Source: Bacteroidales bacterium
GTDB lineage: Bacteria > Bacteroidota > Bacteroidia > Bacteroidales > UBA7960
DNA length: 64,000 bases
Reading direction: 5' to 3'
NCBI GenBank assembly: GCA_007118495.1
Contig: SKRM01000053.1
Span: 1-64,000, forward strand
A program made the translations under genes and the position numbers. This document shows positions 27,678 through 36,240 of the stretch, in pieces. Within the stretch, counting starts at the first letter, position 1; each line of letters begins with the position of its first letter. The notes beneath the pieces were generated by a model that saw only the letters and a program-made list of their open reading frames with translations, had not been told where the DNA came from and did no database searches.

Positions 27678-27935
27678 ATGATATTTGTTGCAGAAATCAA
27701 CGTAATGCCTCTCAAGGCCTTGCTCGACCCTCAGGGTAAAGCCATTACGGCCAGTATGAAAAATCTTGGACTACCCCAAATATCCAATGTACGCGTTGGT
27801 AAGCATATCAGTCTTCAAGTTGAAGCTGATAATCGGGCAGAAGCTGAAGCAAAAGTAGACACAGCCTGCAAGAAATTACTGGCCAATCCCATTATGGAAT
27901 TTTACGAATTCGAGATTACAGCCCTGGGTGATTGA
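27678..27935 (+). CDS. purS: Phosphoribosylformylglycinamidine synthase subunit PurS
   Basis: 85 residues: AEINVMPLKALLDPQGKAIT and VRVGKHISLQVEADNRAEAE are the PurS signature. PurS bridges PurL and PurQ in step four of purine synthesis; the small-subunit form implies separate purL and purQ genes elsewhere. It lies 14 bp after pssA. Confidence 0.9.
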   Translation: MIFVAEINVMPLKALLDPQGKAITASMKNLGLPQISNVRVGKHISLQVEADNRAEAEAKVDTACKKLLANPIMEFYEFEITALGD

Positions 27936-27946
27936 CAGTATGCAAT

Positions 27947-28306
27947 ATGGCCCAGTCTCATGATATTGGAAAAAAGGGCGAAACCCTGGCCGCTGCATAC
28001 CTGAAAACAAAGGGCTACACCATTCTTGAAACCAATTGGCGGACAGGTCGTCTTGAAATTGACATTATTGCCCGTAAGGCAAATGTCCTGATCATCGTCG
28101 AAGTAAAGACAAGAAGCACCAATGCTTTTGGTGAACCTGAGCTTTTTGTCAAAAAGATCAAGCAACGGATGCTGGCCAGGGCAGCAGCCCGCTATATGGC
28201 CACCAATAGCCTCGACCTGGAAATTCGTTTTGATATACTGGCTGTCATTTTAGGCTCTTCAGGACCTCAAATCAGGTATATAGAGGATGCATTTTACCTG
28301 TACTAA
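27947..28306 (+). CDS. YraN/UPF0102 family nuclease-fold protein
   Basis: 119 residues from the ATG at 27947 (MAQSHDIGKKGETLAAAYLK). The track start at 27932 is a TTG inside purS. The core GRLEIDIIARKANVLIIVEVKTR has the D-x(n)-E-x-K arrangement of the PD-(D/E)XK restriction-endonuclease-like fold that defines UPF0102. Members are suspected of acting on Holliday-junction or repair DNA, but no function is settled. It lies 11 bp downstream of purS and is probably co-transcribed with it. Confidence 0.87.
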   Translation: MAQSHDIGKKGETLAAAYLKTKGYTILETNWRTGRLEIDIIARKANVLIIVEVKTRSTNAFGEPELFVKKIKQRMLARAAARYMATNSLDLEIRFDILAVILGSSGPQIRYIEDAFYLY

Positions 28307-28395
28307 AAAGTGCGAGTCAATAAAAGGTTGAAATACATTAACCCGGCAAAAGGCAGCGAAAAACCGGCAATATCAAAAAGAATTACAGAAAGAGG

Positions 28396-28426
28396 TTGCG
28401 CTGATTGTAAAAATCACTACTTTTGC
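28396..28426 (+). promoter_or_regulatory. Promoter of the DEAD-box helicase gene
   Basis: GTTG/TTG (28396-28398), a 19-bp spacer and TACTTTTGC (28418-28426). The -7 element is exact and the -33 box has three of four bases. It predicts a start near 28432 and a leader of about 150 nt. Confidence 0.72.
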
Positions 28427-28495
28427 ACCTGTTTTTGAAGAATGTATTATTGATTGATCCCACCATTGACTCTTTATCCAAATCGTTTTCTGGTT

Positions 28496-28569
28496 GTATC
28501 TGAATAAACGGCATTCCGCTGCAAGTTCTCCGGAGTGCCCATGCTACATTTTTCCGTTTATTTAGATAC
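28496..28569 (+). ncRNA. Structured 5' leader of the DEAD-box helicase mRNA
   Basis: GTATCTGAATAAACGG (28496-28511) pairs with CCGTTTATTTAGATAC (28554-28569) over 16 bp with a single G-U. Directly inside, CATTCCG (28512-28518) pairs with CGGAGTG (28531-28537) over 7 bp with one G-U, leaving 16 unpaired nt on the 3' side. The stem ends 15 nt before the ATG at 28585. No U tract follows, so it is not a terminator. Likely a cis-acting control element, for example temperature or helicase feedback; that role is inferred. Confidence 0.75.
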
Positions 28570-28584
28570 TTAAAATGCAATCAT

Positions 28585-30132
28585 ATGTTATTTGCTGAAA
28601 TGGGGTTTTCCCCGCAAGTGGCCAAGGCGATAAATGTCCTCGGTTTTGTTGAGCCAACCCCTATACAAGAAAAGGTGATTCCCTTACTGATGGAGGCACC
28701 CCGCGACATCATAGGCCTGGCGCAAACCGGCACTGGAAAAACCGCTGCATACGGACTTCCGTCTATAGAGCACATCGATCTCAATACTGCGCATCCACAA
28801 TTGCTGATTCTGAGTCCAACAAGAGAATTATGCATGCAGATAACCAAAGATCTGGAAAGCTACAGCAAGTTCCTGAAAAGCATGAACATCGTAGCTGTAT
28901 ATGGAGGCGCTCCCATTGACAAGCAGATTGCCTCACTTAAAAAGGGAGCACACATTGTGGTGGCTACGCCTGGCCGCATCAATGACCTGATCAGAAGAAA
29001 CCGCATTGATTTATCAAACCTGTCCATCCTTGTGCTTGATGAAGCTGATGAGATGCTTAAAATGGGTTTTCGTGAAGATGTAGACCTCATTCTGGCACAA
29101 ACCCCGGCAGTAAAGACTACTTTGTTGTTTTCGGCAACCATGTCGCCAGGCATCACGGCCATCGCAAAAAAGTACATGCATAATCCGATCGAAATGACCA
29201 TGGGCAAAAAAAATGCAAGCGCCGAAAACGTTTCGCATGTATACCACGTGGTAAATGCCAATGACCGATACAATTCTTTGAAACGCATCGCCGATTATAA
29301 TCCCGATATATACGGAATCGTTTTTTGCCGAACCCGCCAGGAGACCAAGGAGGTGGCCGAGTGGCTTGTGCGTGATGGATACAACGCTGAAGCTCTGCAT
29401 GGCGATCTGTCACAGGCACAGCGTGATTTTGTGATGAAAAAATTCCGTGACAAAAACCTCAATCTGCTTGTGGCCACCGATGTGGCAGCTCGCGGATTGG
29501 ATGTCAACAACCTGTCGCATGTGATCAACTACAACCTTCCTGACGATATTGAAGTGTATACCCACCGGTCGGGTCGTACCGGCAGGGCCGGAAAAGAAGG
29601 AATGGCCGTTTCGATTATCCAGACCAGAGAGCGCAACAGGATCACCCAGATTGAACAGGTAACCAGAAAAACTTTCGATCGTCAACCTGTGCCAGGAGGT
29701 GTGGAAATATGTGAGCGACAATTATTCAGTATGGTTGAACGCATGCAAAACGCAGAGGTTTCGCACCAGCAGATTGATCCCTACATGCATAAAGTATATG
29801 ATATGCTTAGTGAACTTCCCAAAGAAGAAGTGATCAAGCGCTTTGTCTCTCTTGAGTTTAACCGCTTTCTGGAATATTACAGAAATGCACCGGATCTGAA
29901 TGCTGCAGTCACAATAAATAAACGCAAGGATACATCATCAGCGTTCAAGCGCAGCAAAAAGGCCGGTGGATTTAAGCCTTCAGCACGAGGAAAGCGCAAC
30001 GACTACCAGAAGCCATTCAGCATAGAGACACGTGGCGGCAAGAAAGACCGCAAAAGATCGAAATCCGGAGCAACTGACAATTTTTCCACAAAAAACCACT
30101 GGCAACAGAAGTGGGAAAAATTAATTGCCTGA
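28585..30132 (+). CDS. DEAD-box ATP-dependent RNA helicase
   Basis: 515 residues. The helicase motifs run in order: the Q motif GFVEPTPIQEKVIP, motif I AQTGTGKTAAYG, PTRELC, TPGR, motif II LDEADEM, SAT in FSATMSP, then VFCRTRQETKEVA, TDVAARGLDV and HRSGRTGRAG. A basic C-terminal tail follows (KRSKKAGGFKPSARGKRNDY), typical of DeaD/CsdA-like enzymes that remodel rRNA or mRNA. The tail lacks an obvious DbpA-type RNA-binding fold that I can name. It has its own promoter and a 150-nt structured leader. It is convergent with the tricorn-like protease gene, 22 bp away. Confidence 0.94.
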   Translation: MLFAEMGFSPQVAKAINVLGFVEPTPIQEKVIPLLMEAPRDIIGLAQTGTGKTAAYGLPSIEHIDLNTAHPQLLILSPTRELCMQITKDLESYSKFLKSMNIVAVYGGAPIDKQIASLKKGAHIVVATPGRINDLIRRNRIDLSNLSILVLDEADEMLKMGFREDVDLILAQTPAVKTTLLFSATMSPGITAIAKKYMHNPIEMTMGKKNASAENVSHVYHVVNANDRYNSLKRIADYNPDIYGIVFCRTRQETKEVAEWLVRDGYNAEALHGDLSQAQRDFVMKKFRDKNLNLLVATDVAARGLDVNNLSHVINYNLPDDIEVYTHRSGRTGRAGKEGMAVSIIQTRERNRITQIEQVTRKTFDRQPVPGGVEICERQLFSMVERMQNAEVSHQQIDPYMHKVYDMLSELPKEEVIKRFVSLEFNRFLEYYRNAPDLNAAVTINKRKDTSSAFKRSKKAGGFKPSARGKRNDYQKPFSIETRGGKKDRKRSKSGATDNFSTKNHWQQKWEKLIA

Positions 30133-30154
30133 GCCACTATTTACCGTTCCTTTT

Positions 30155-33100
30155 TCAGGGGGTTCTTACCGGATATGGCGGTATGGGGTGAATACGCTGC
30201 TCATATTCTTCCATCAAGCGCAAGGCTTCTTCAATACCACGTTGTAACTGCTGGTCTATGCCCTGGTACTCAAGTGCCGGATCATTCTCTATCTCAATAT
30301 CAGGAAATACGCCAATCCCTTCGATAATCCAGTTTTCACCATGTATATCATATGGTGCAAACTCAGGCTTGGAAAGCGTCCCGCCATCAATAAACGGCAA
30401 GGAACCCCTGATGCCCACAACTCCTCCCCAGCTGGTAGTTCCGATAAGTGGTCCGAGACCCAACACCTGAAACTGATATGGGAACAAGTCTCCATCAGAT
30501 GCAGAATATTTATCAATAAGGCATACTTTGGGTCCCAGGTGTATCTGCGCAGGCCTGGTTCCCGGCGCTGTGTTTCTTGACATGGACAATCCGGTCAGCT
30601 CTCTTGTGAGACGCTCAATAAGCATGGGAGACACATTGCCTCCGCCATTGCCCCTGACGTCAATGATCAAAGCTTCTTTTCGCAATTGCGGATAAAAATG
30701 CTTGACAAACTCATTGAGTCCGCCAGGGCCCATATCAGGAATATGAATATAACCAACCCTGCCGTCGGTGGCTTCATTAACCTTTCTGATATTGTTCTGA
30801 ACCCAATTATAGTAATACAGATCTGCTTCATCACTGATGGGAACAACTATGGTTGTGCGCGCGCCCTGCCGGTCAGGTCGGCTGTTAACCATAAGCTCTA
30901 CCTGCTGTCCGGCCGTTCCGATCAATGATTCGTAAATATTTCTCATTTCGTTTACCGGACGGCCATTTACCGCGATGATAAAGTCTCCCTCGTTGACATT
31001 AACCCCGATTTCAGTAAGCGGAGAACGGCGAGAAGAAACCCAGTTTTCACCTTTTAGTATCTTGTCAATTCTGTAATATCCTGATGTGTGCTGGCTTAGC
31101 TGTGCCCCGAGTAACCCCATAGGGATACGTTCAGGCTGGGGAACATCACCTCCGCCAACATATGCGTGACCCACATTTAACTCGCCAACAAGTTCACCCA
31201 ATACATAGGTCAGATCCAGACGGTTGTTTACATGTTCTACCAGGGGCAGGTATTTTTCCCGTTTGGCTTCCCAGTCAACCCCATGCATATTGGGAGCATA
31301 GAAAAAGTCTCTCATTTGCCGCCAGGTTTCATGGTATATCTGTGTCCATTCTTCTCTGAGGTTAACCCATACCTTCATATTTGACAAATCAACAAATTCA
31401 TTGGCTGTGAAAGCTGACCTTGGCAGGTCTATAACTGCGTAACGGCCACGGGCGTTAACCAACATTTTCTTTTTATCTGCACTAATTTGGTAACCATTAA
31501 TGTCTGAAAGGGTCGTTTCCCGGCGGCTTTCCATGTTGAACATCATCAGGTTTGACCGTGTGTCACCAAAAGAGCGTTTCATGTAAAACAGGTGATTACC
31601 TACTGCCGAAATACTTGAGTATGAAGAAACATCTATGGGCAAGGCCACAATACGGTTTTTGATATTTTCGGTGTCAACTTGTATCTGAAGCCCATTGTCC
31701 GAACCACTTTGCGCAGAACGGCCCTCCTGTCTGTTGGCACCTCCGTTATCAACACTCACCTCCTGATTTTCAGGTTGAAGAAATGAAGGAACATCTTCTC
31801 TGAGAGTCACATAATATATGCGGCTCATATCCACATAGGCATGATTCCATTCAGTTCGGCTGTAAATCGGATTAAAATCTCTGTTGGAGACAAAGAACAC
31901 ATATTTACCCTGATCACAAAAGACAGGGCCTGATGAGGCATACCATCCATCTGTCACGGGAAAGTTGTTTCCGGTTGCCAGTTCATAAATAAAAATTCTT
32001 GAATAGTGGTCTGTTTCCGGGCGTGTATAGGTGATCCACCTTGAGTCGGGTGACCAGCTGTATTGGGTTATCTCAGAAGCCTCAGCCTGATCAACAACCA
32101 CTATTTGTTTGGTCTGAATGTCAACATACTGTAGTCTCAGCATTTTGTCTGACCACATAATCTTGCTGGCATCGGGCGACCAGCTCAGAGAGTATTTATA
32201 TGTGTCAGCATTTGTGGTCAGTTGTATGGCATCTCCTCTGCCATCCTGCGGGATGATATAAATCTCGTCTTCACCCGTCAGATCAGAAATATAAGCTATG
32301 TATTTTCCATCAGGCGACCAGACAGCATTTCGTTCATGCACTCCTGAAGTTTCGGTAAGGTTTCGGGTGATTCCACTTTTGACGGGTAAACTCCAAACAT
32401 CACCTCTGGCTCCGAATGTTATACGACTGCCATCGGGTGCAATGGATGCAGAGCGAACCATTCTTGAAGCGTCCTTCCATTGGTCACGGCCCATCGCCAG
32501 GTCTTCTGCAATAATAATTTGCAGGCGTTCAACAACTTCTGTGCCCAGATCAAAGGTGTACAGGTAGCCACCATTCTCAAAAATGATGGCATCGCCACCC
32601 AATGACGGAAATTTGATATCAAATTCTTCAAAATGTGTCAGCTTGCGGGTCTGTTCCGTTGACAGATCATATACAAACAAATTTGACCTTCCATCGCGGT
32701 CAGAGACAAAATACACCTGGTCTCCCACCCACATGGGAAAAATATCCTGCGACTGATTATTGGTCAGATTAATTGTAGAACGCTCCTGCAGATCATGAAG
32801 CCAGATATCATCAGCCATACCTCCGGCATAGTATTTCCATGTGCGGAATTCCCTGAATACCCTGTTATAAACAAAGCGCTGCCCATCTTCAGAAAAATGT
32901 ATCCATCCACCTTCGGGGACAGGAATCTGGGTAGGTAGCCCTCCATGAATATTCACAAGGTAAAGGCCACCTTTAAATGCGTTGAAAGAATGCTTCCGCG
33001 ACCTAAAGATCACATGTTCATTGTCTTTCCAGCCCATGACAATGTTATTTGGCCCCATGCGGTCAGACAAGTCGTCTCTTCCGAGTGTGGCTGTGTAGGT

Positions 33101-33406
33101 AAGTCGCACAGGAACACCACCCTCAGAAGGCATAAGATAAACCTCGGTATTTCCGTCGTATTGCGCAGTAAACGCAATATGCCGTCCATCGGGACTAAAC
33201 CGGGCAAACATTTCATATCCATCATGACCGGTCAATTTGCGGGCAACACCTCCCTCAAGTGCAACCGTGTATAGATCTCCTGCATAGGAAAAAACTACCT
33301 GATCACCTTGCATAGCCGGGAAGCGAAGCAGCCGGGCATTTTCGCCGGTTGCTGTCATTGTGTGCAGTGCCAGAATGACAAAAAGCAGAACATAAATCTT
33401 TCTCAT
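30155..33406 (-). CDS. Tricorn-like S41 serine protease with WD40-like repeats, exported
   Basis: 1083 residues. A signal peptide (residues 1-20) is followed by many PD40 beta-propeller repeats (RFSPDGRHIAFTAQYDGNTE, VWSPDGKYIAYISDLTGEDE, WSPDASKIMWSDK), a PDZ-like domain around residues 770-860 (GVNVNEGDFIIAVNGRPVNE) and a C-terminal S41 peptidase core with GNGGGNVSP and the nucleophile region KYSASDGDLFPYQF. This order matches tricorn protease homologues, which trim peptides; here the product is periplasmic by its signal peptide. It stands alone on its strand. Confidence 0.9.
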   Translation of the reverse strand: MRKIYVLLFVILALHTMTATGENARLLRFPAMQGDQVVFSYAGDLYTVALEGGVARKLTGHDGYEMFARFSPDGRHIAFTAQYDGNTEVYLMPSEGGVPVRLTYTATLGRDDLSDRMGPNNIVMGWKDNEHVIFRSRKHSFNAFKGGLYLVNIHGGLPTQIPVPEGGWIHFSEDGQRFVYNRVFREFRTWKYYAGGMADDIWLHDLQERSTINLTNNQSQDIFPMWVGDQVYFVSDRDGRSNLFVYDLSTEQTRKLTHFEEFDIKFPSLGGDAIIFENGGYLYTFDLGTEVVERLQIIIAEDLAMGRDQWKDASRMVRSASIAPDGSRITFGARGDVWSLPVKSGITRNLTETSGVHERNAVWSPDGKYIAYISDLTGEDEIYIIPQDGRGDAIQLTTNADTYKYSLSWSPDASKIMWSDKMLRLQYVDIQTKQIVVVDQAEASEITQYSWSPDSRWITYTRPETDHYSRIFIYELATGNNFPVTDGWYASSGPVFCDQGKYVFFVSNRDFNPIYSRTEWNHAYVDMSRIYYVTLREDVPSFLQPENQEVSVDNGGANRQEGRSAQSGSDNGLQIQVDTENIKNRIVALPIDVSSYSSISAVGNHLFYMKRSFGDTRSNLMMFNMESRRETTLSDINGYQISADKKKMLVNARGRYAVIDLPRSAFTANEFVDLSNMKVWVNLREEWTQIYHETWRQMRDFFYAPNMHGVDWEAKREKYLPLVEHVNNRLDLTYVLGELVGELNVGHAYVGGGDVPQPERIPMGLLGAQLSQHTSGYYRIDKILKGENWVSSRRSPLTEIGVNVNEGDFIIAVNGRPVNEMRNIYESLIGTAGQQVELMVNSRPDRQGARTTIVVPISDEADLYYYNWVQNNIRKVNEATDGRVGYIHIPDMGPGGLNEFVKHFYPQLRKEALIIDVRGNGGGNVSPMLIERLTRELTGLSMSRNTAPGTRPAQIHLGPKVCLIDKYSASDGDLFPYQFQVLGLGPLIGTTSWGGVVGIRGSLPFIDGGTLSKPEFAPYDIHGENWIIEGIGVFPDIEIENDPALEYQGIDQQLQRGIEEALRLMEEYEQRIHPIPPYPVRTP

Positions 33407-33537
33407 AATAAACAGCTTTTGGTTTAAGGATTCTATTTGTGTGCTTATCAGATTTTGTGCAAAAACAAAAATAAGATATTAATCTGTTTTCTCATTTTTT
33501 TTATCACCCGCAAACAAAAACGATGGGTATCTTTCAG

Positions 33538-33570
33538 GGCTGTCCGCATATCAGGACAGCCTTTTTTTTT
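33538..33570 (+). terminator. Intrinsic terminator with no plus-strand gene upstream
   Basis: GGCTGTCC (33538-33545), an 8-nt loop, GGACAGCC (33554-33561), then nine T residues. A strong plus-strand terminator, but the region before it is antisense to the protease gene, and the nearest upstream plus-strand CDS ends at 30132. It may end a small RNA or block antisense transcription before the TM2 promoter. Confidence 0.88.
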
Positions 33571-33577
33571 ATATTCG

Positions 33578-33608
33578 TTTGGTGTAATATAAAAATTATA
33601 TATATTTG
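33578..33608 (+). promoter_or_regulatory. Promoter of the TM2 gene
   Basis: TTTG (33578-33581), a 19-bp spacer and TATATTTG (33601-33608). Exact match to TTTG-N19-TAnnTTTG, 38 bp before the ATG. Confidence 0.8.
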
Positions 33609-33646
33609 TCTAAAGACAATAGGTAAAGTCAATTAAGCCAACGACC

Positions 33647-34054
33647 ATGAAAAAAATCATACTTTTAAGCATCCTGGTTCTGGTGGGTATCCCCACTCTT
33701 CAAGCATCAAATAAATACTTCATTGACCATGCTGCATTAGATATTGTGTTTGAACAGGCCGAGCATCTTGACTTTGAACCGACTGGCTCATTGGCTCCGC
33801 TGGTGACCAATGCAAACTTGTATACCCTGCAACAAAAAGATCCGGCTGTAGCCTTCGTGCTCGCCTGGGCTTTGGGCGGCTTAGGTATTCACAGAGCCTA
33901 TCTGGGTACTTCAACAGGAACCATTGTTGGCTATATACTTACTGCGGGAGGATGCGGGATCCTGTGGACAATTGACACAATCCTCCTGCTGATTGGTTTG
34001 ATCAATGACGACATAACACCATATGTTGACAACCCATCTTTTTTTATGTGGTAG
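33647..34054 (+). CDS. TM2-domain membrane protein
   Basis: 135 residues. A signal peptide or first helix (MKKIILLSILVLVGIPTLQA) is followed by a linker and then the TM2 domain: two helices joined by a short turn, with AWALGGLGIHRAYLGTSTGT and TAGGCGILWTIDTILLLIG. The GxxGxHRxYLG and W-x-x-D-x-x-L marks of TM2 are present. TM2 proteins are found across bacteria and animals and have no agreed function. It is convergent with the last gene of the envelope operon by 5 bp. That operon's two distal genes carry a related PGxGxxYxG membrane module, so a functional link is possible. Confidence 0.85.
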   Translation: MKKIILLSILVLVGIPTLQASNKYFIDHAALDIVFEQAEHLDFEPTGSLAPLVTNANLYTLQQKDPAVAFVLAWALGGLGIHRAYLGTSTGTIVGYILTAGGCGILWTIDTILLLIGLINDDITPYVDNPSFFMW

Positions 34055-34059
34055 GTCAA

Positions 34060-34950
34060 CTAATCAGCCAATCGGGCATATAAGTCTGTGAGAAATTCTA
34101 CAGCAGCGAACCTTATTTGCTGCCCCATGGTTTCATTGTGTCTTTCCGCTAAGATTCCTGCCTGATTGATGCCCCCAAAATAAAATGACTGAAACATGCT
34201 AAGCCCCATAATTGGCCCGGCCAGGTAGAAGCCATTCAGTGTCAACCAGGCAAATAAGCCCAGGGAGGCCAGTTGCGAAGTGGCATTCAAAACTCCCCAC
34301 CCGGTATTTCCAGTATAGAGCTGACCGGTTCCCGGCAAAAAGGCAGACAGTATCCTGGCCTTGCTCTCAGATTTCTCTGCCCCTCTAAGCACATTAAAAA
34401 CCAGAGAGTCATAAGTCCACAATACTTCATCTGAAAGCTCTGCATGCCGGATATCATGGTTGATCCATTCCAACAAATGTGTCCTGAGTTCCTCCCACTT
34501 CCAGGCTTCAGCCAACAGTAAGGCCTCCAGAAGCATTACCCGGTGATCATTGAGGTCAGCCGCCAACAATTTCCACTGCATCACCAATGAATGAGCATCT
34601 GTGAAGTCTGCTTCCATATAGGCACAAAAAGCCAGCTGGTATATGACTTCCAGACGTAATGCTGTATCACTGCGGTAAACCAGTGATCGCTCAAGGTCTC
34701 TCCGGGCCTTTCCATAAGCCCCCATTTGTTTCAGTGATTCTGATTTACCCAGGTTTGCTTTTGTCTTGACCTCGGGGCTGGATGCCAGGTAAAACACCCG
34801 CTCATAGCCGATGGCAGCTTCAAAATGGTTCCCTGTCATAAGTAAGCTGTCGGCTCTGTGGAAGAGACGTTCAAGCTCTGGCTTACTTTCAGCGGAAAAA
34901 GCTACGCAAGGGAATATGCATATCAAACAAAATGCGTTGATCCATTTCAT
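34060..34950 (-). CDS. Exported TPR-like protein with C-terminal membrane module (paralogue 2)
   Basis: 296 residues from the ATG at 34950 (MKWINAFCLICIFPCVAFSA, a clear signal peptide). The track start at 35010 adds residues with no signal character. Helical repeats like TPR fill residues 25-200 (HFEAAIGYERVFYLASSPEV, AYGKARRDLERSLVYR). The C-terminus has ARILSAFLPGTGQLYTGNTG followed by hydrophobic helices, resembling the PGxGxxYxG turn of TM2/DUF5683-type modules. The same layout occurs in the gene just upstream, so the two are likely paralogues. It overlaps that gene by 62 bp. Function is unknown; location is probably the envelope. Confidence 0.72.
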   Translation of the reverse strand: MKWINAFCLICIFPCVAFSAESKPELERLFHRADSLLMTGNHFEAAIGYERVFYLASSPEVKTKANLGKSESLKQMGAYGKARRDLERSLVYRSDTALRLEVIYQLAFCAYMEADFTDAHSLVMQWKLLAADLNDHRVMLLEALLLAEAWKWEELRTHLLEWINHDIRHAELSDEVLWTYDSLVFNVLRGAEKSESKARILSAFLPGTGQLYTGNTGWGVLNATSQLASLGLFAWLTLNGFYLAGPIMGLSMFQSFYFGGINQAGILAERHNETMGQQIRFAAVEFLTDLYARLAD

Positions 34951-35770
34951 GGTAAAACTCTGTATTAACACGTCTGGCTGTGGCAACACTTCCTGTAATA
35001 TTGCCAGCATAAAAAATCCCTGTCAATGCCGCCGAGATAATGAATATGGGGTCTTTGGCACCCCTGCCCCTGTAAAAGTCCCAGGCTGTCACTCCCATGG
35101 CCGAAACATACAGCAGGCCAGCAAATCCTTCAGCGGGCTTTCCGGCATAAACCTTTCCCATACCCGGAACTAAAGCCGATAGAATTCCGGCGGTAAGGGG
35201 TGATTTGTCACGCCTGCTGTTCAGTTCAAGGGCATATTGAATCATTCTCACCTCCTGAGTAGCCGTGACATGGTTTTGCCCTGAAAAACCGGATGCATAC
35301 CTGTCAAAACTATCCATATTCCTTTCAAGAAGCGACAAACCGGCTTGCTGCAGACCCACAAGCGATGATGCCCTATCATCAGCCGGATCAGAAAACCTTG
35401 ACAGTATTCTCCCGGCTTTTTCAAGGCGACCATTGTGTGCATAGTTGTATGCTGAAAATAATCCAGACTGCAGGTAAAACGGACTTTGGCCACTCACCTG
35501 CTCCAGATAGGCAGCAGATATGTCCAGTGACTTTATCCGATAATGTATCCATCCTTTAAGAAACAAAACCGAATCTTTCTGGTCCTGATTGACAACCTCC
35601 AGCTTCTCCAACAGAAAAAGGCTTTCTTTAAAATCATCACGGCCCATCAGATAAGTAATGAACTCCAGCTCTTGCCGCAGAGGCTGTGCAACGGTGTTTT
35701 CTTGCGGATAAAGGGGGCAGGTCAGCACAAAAAAGAAGACCAGGCTTGGCTGTATGAATTTCCCAATCAT
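34889..35770 (-). CDS. Exported TPR-like protein with C-terminal membrane module (paralogue 1)
   Basis: 293 residues. A signal peptide (MIGKFIQPSLVFFFVLTCPLYPQ) is followed by TPR-like helices (EFITYLMGRDDFKESLFLLE, YNYAHNGRLEKAGRILSRFS) and a C-terminal hydrophobic module SPLTAGILSALVPGMGKVYA plus GKPAEGFAGLL. Its C-terminal pattern (ILSA, PGxGxxYxG, a Phe-Tyr-x-Gly stretch, then a charged tail) parallels the downstream gene. It overlaps the YidD-like gene upstream by 4 bp and the paralogue downstream by 62 bp. The function is not recognised. Confidence 0.72.
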   Translation of the reverse strand: MIGKFIQPSLVFFFVLTCPLYPQENTVAQPLRQELEFITYLMGRDDFKESLFLLEKLEVVNQDQKDSVLFLKGWIHYRIKSLDISAAYLEQVSGQSPFYLQSGLFSAYNYAHNGRLEKAGRILSRFSDPADDRASSLVGLQQAGLSLLERNMDSFDRYASGFSGQNHVTATQEVRMIQYALELNSRRDKSPLTAGILSALVPGMGKVYAGKPAEGFAGLLYVSAMGVTAWDFYRGRGAKDPIFIISAALTGIFYAGNITGSVATARRVNTEFYHEMDQRILFDMHIPLRSFFR

Positions 35771-36240
35771 TCTAATCTCCTGTATATCAAAGGTGTTTCA
35801 ACCACCCTCCCTGAATTCTCATGAATATGCATAGGGTGTATATCGATTGCTGCCATCCGGTTGCACCGCATGAGTCTGTCGGCAGTGGTAACCATTCCAC
35901 CAATGAGGCCGAATTCTTCAATCAGTCTGATGCTGAAACCTGAGCAGCTTTGATGATAAAGGCATTGTGAGGGCAATTGAGGTGAAAAAAAGCGCTGATA
36001 AGTATACATTAAACCACTAAAAGTCAAAGTAAGCGGGTTATATCTTTTCAGTAAACCACCTTCTTGTAAATGCATAAAAGGCCTGCCCCGATCAGCAAGA
36101 ACTTCATTTTGCTGCCGAACGTGCGCCATAAGTTGTTCCGCATCAGTCGGAGGGGCCTGAGCCGATGCTTGCTGGTTAAAAAGCACCACAATACCCAGAA
36201 TCTGAACCATTAAGATTATTCTATTCAATAATACGTGCAT
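35767..36240 (-). CDS. Exported YidD-domain protein
   Basis: About 157 residues from the ATG at 36240 (MHVLLNRIILMVQILGIVVL), which gives the best signal peptide; the track start at 36261 and an ATG at 36210 are alternatives. The YidD core is clear: YTYQRFFSPQLPSQCLYHQS, CSGFSIRLIEEFGLIGGM and DRLMRCN, keeping the three family cysteines. YidD is normally a short cytosolic-face helper of membrane protein insertion; here it is longer, has an N-terminal hydrophobic signal and lacks the usual DPVP-like ending. It lies in the middle of the envelope operon. Confidence 0.75.
   Translation of the reverse strand: MHVLLNRIILMVQILGIVVLFNQQASAQAPPTDAEQLMAHVRQQNEVLADRGRPFMHLQEGGLLKRYNPLTLTFSGLMYTYQRFFSPQLPSQCLYHQSCSGFSIRLIEEFGLIGGMVTTADRLMRCNRMAAIDIHPMHIHENSGRVVETPLIYRRLE

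Noticed and set aside
28496-28569. Helicase leader stem as a terminator for yraN
   Set aside because: No U tract, and a good promoter lies upstream of it and a coding start 15 nt downstream.
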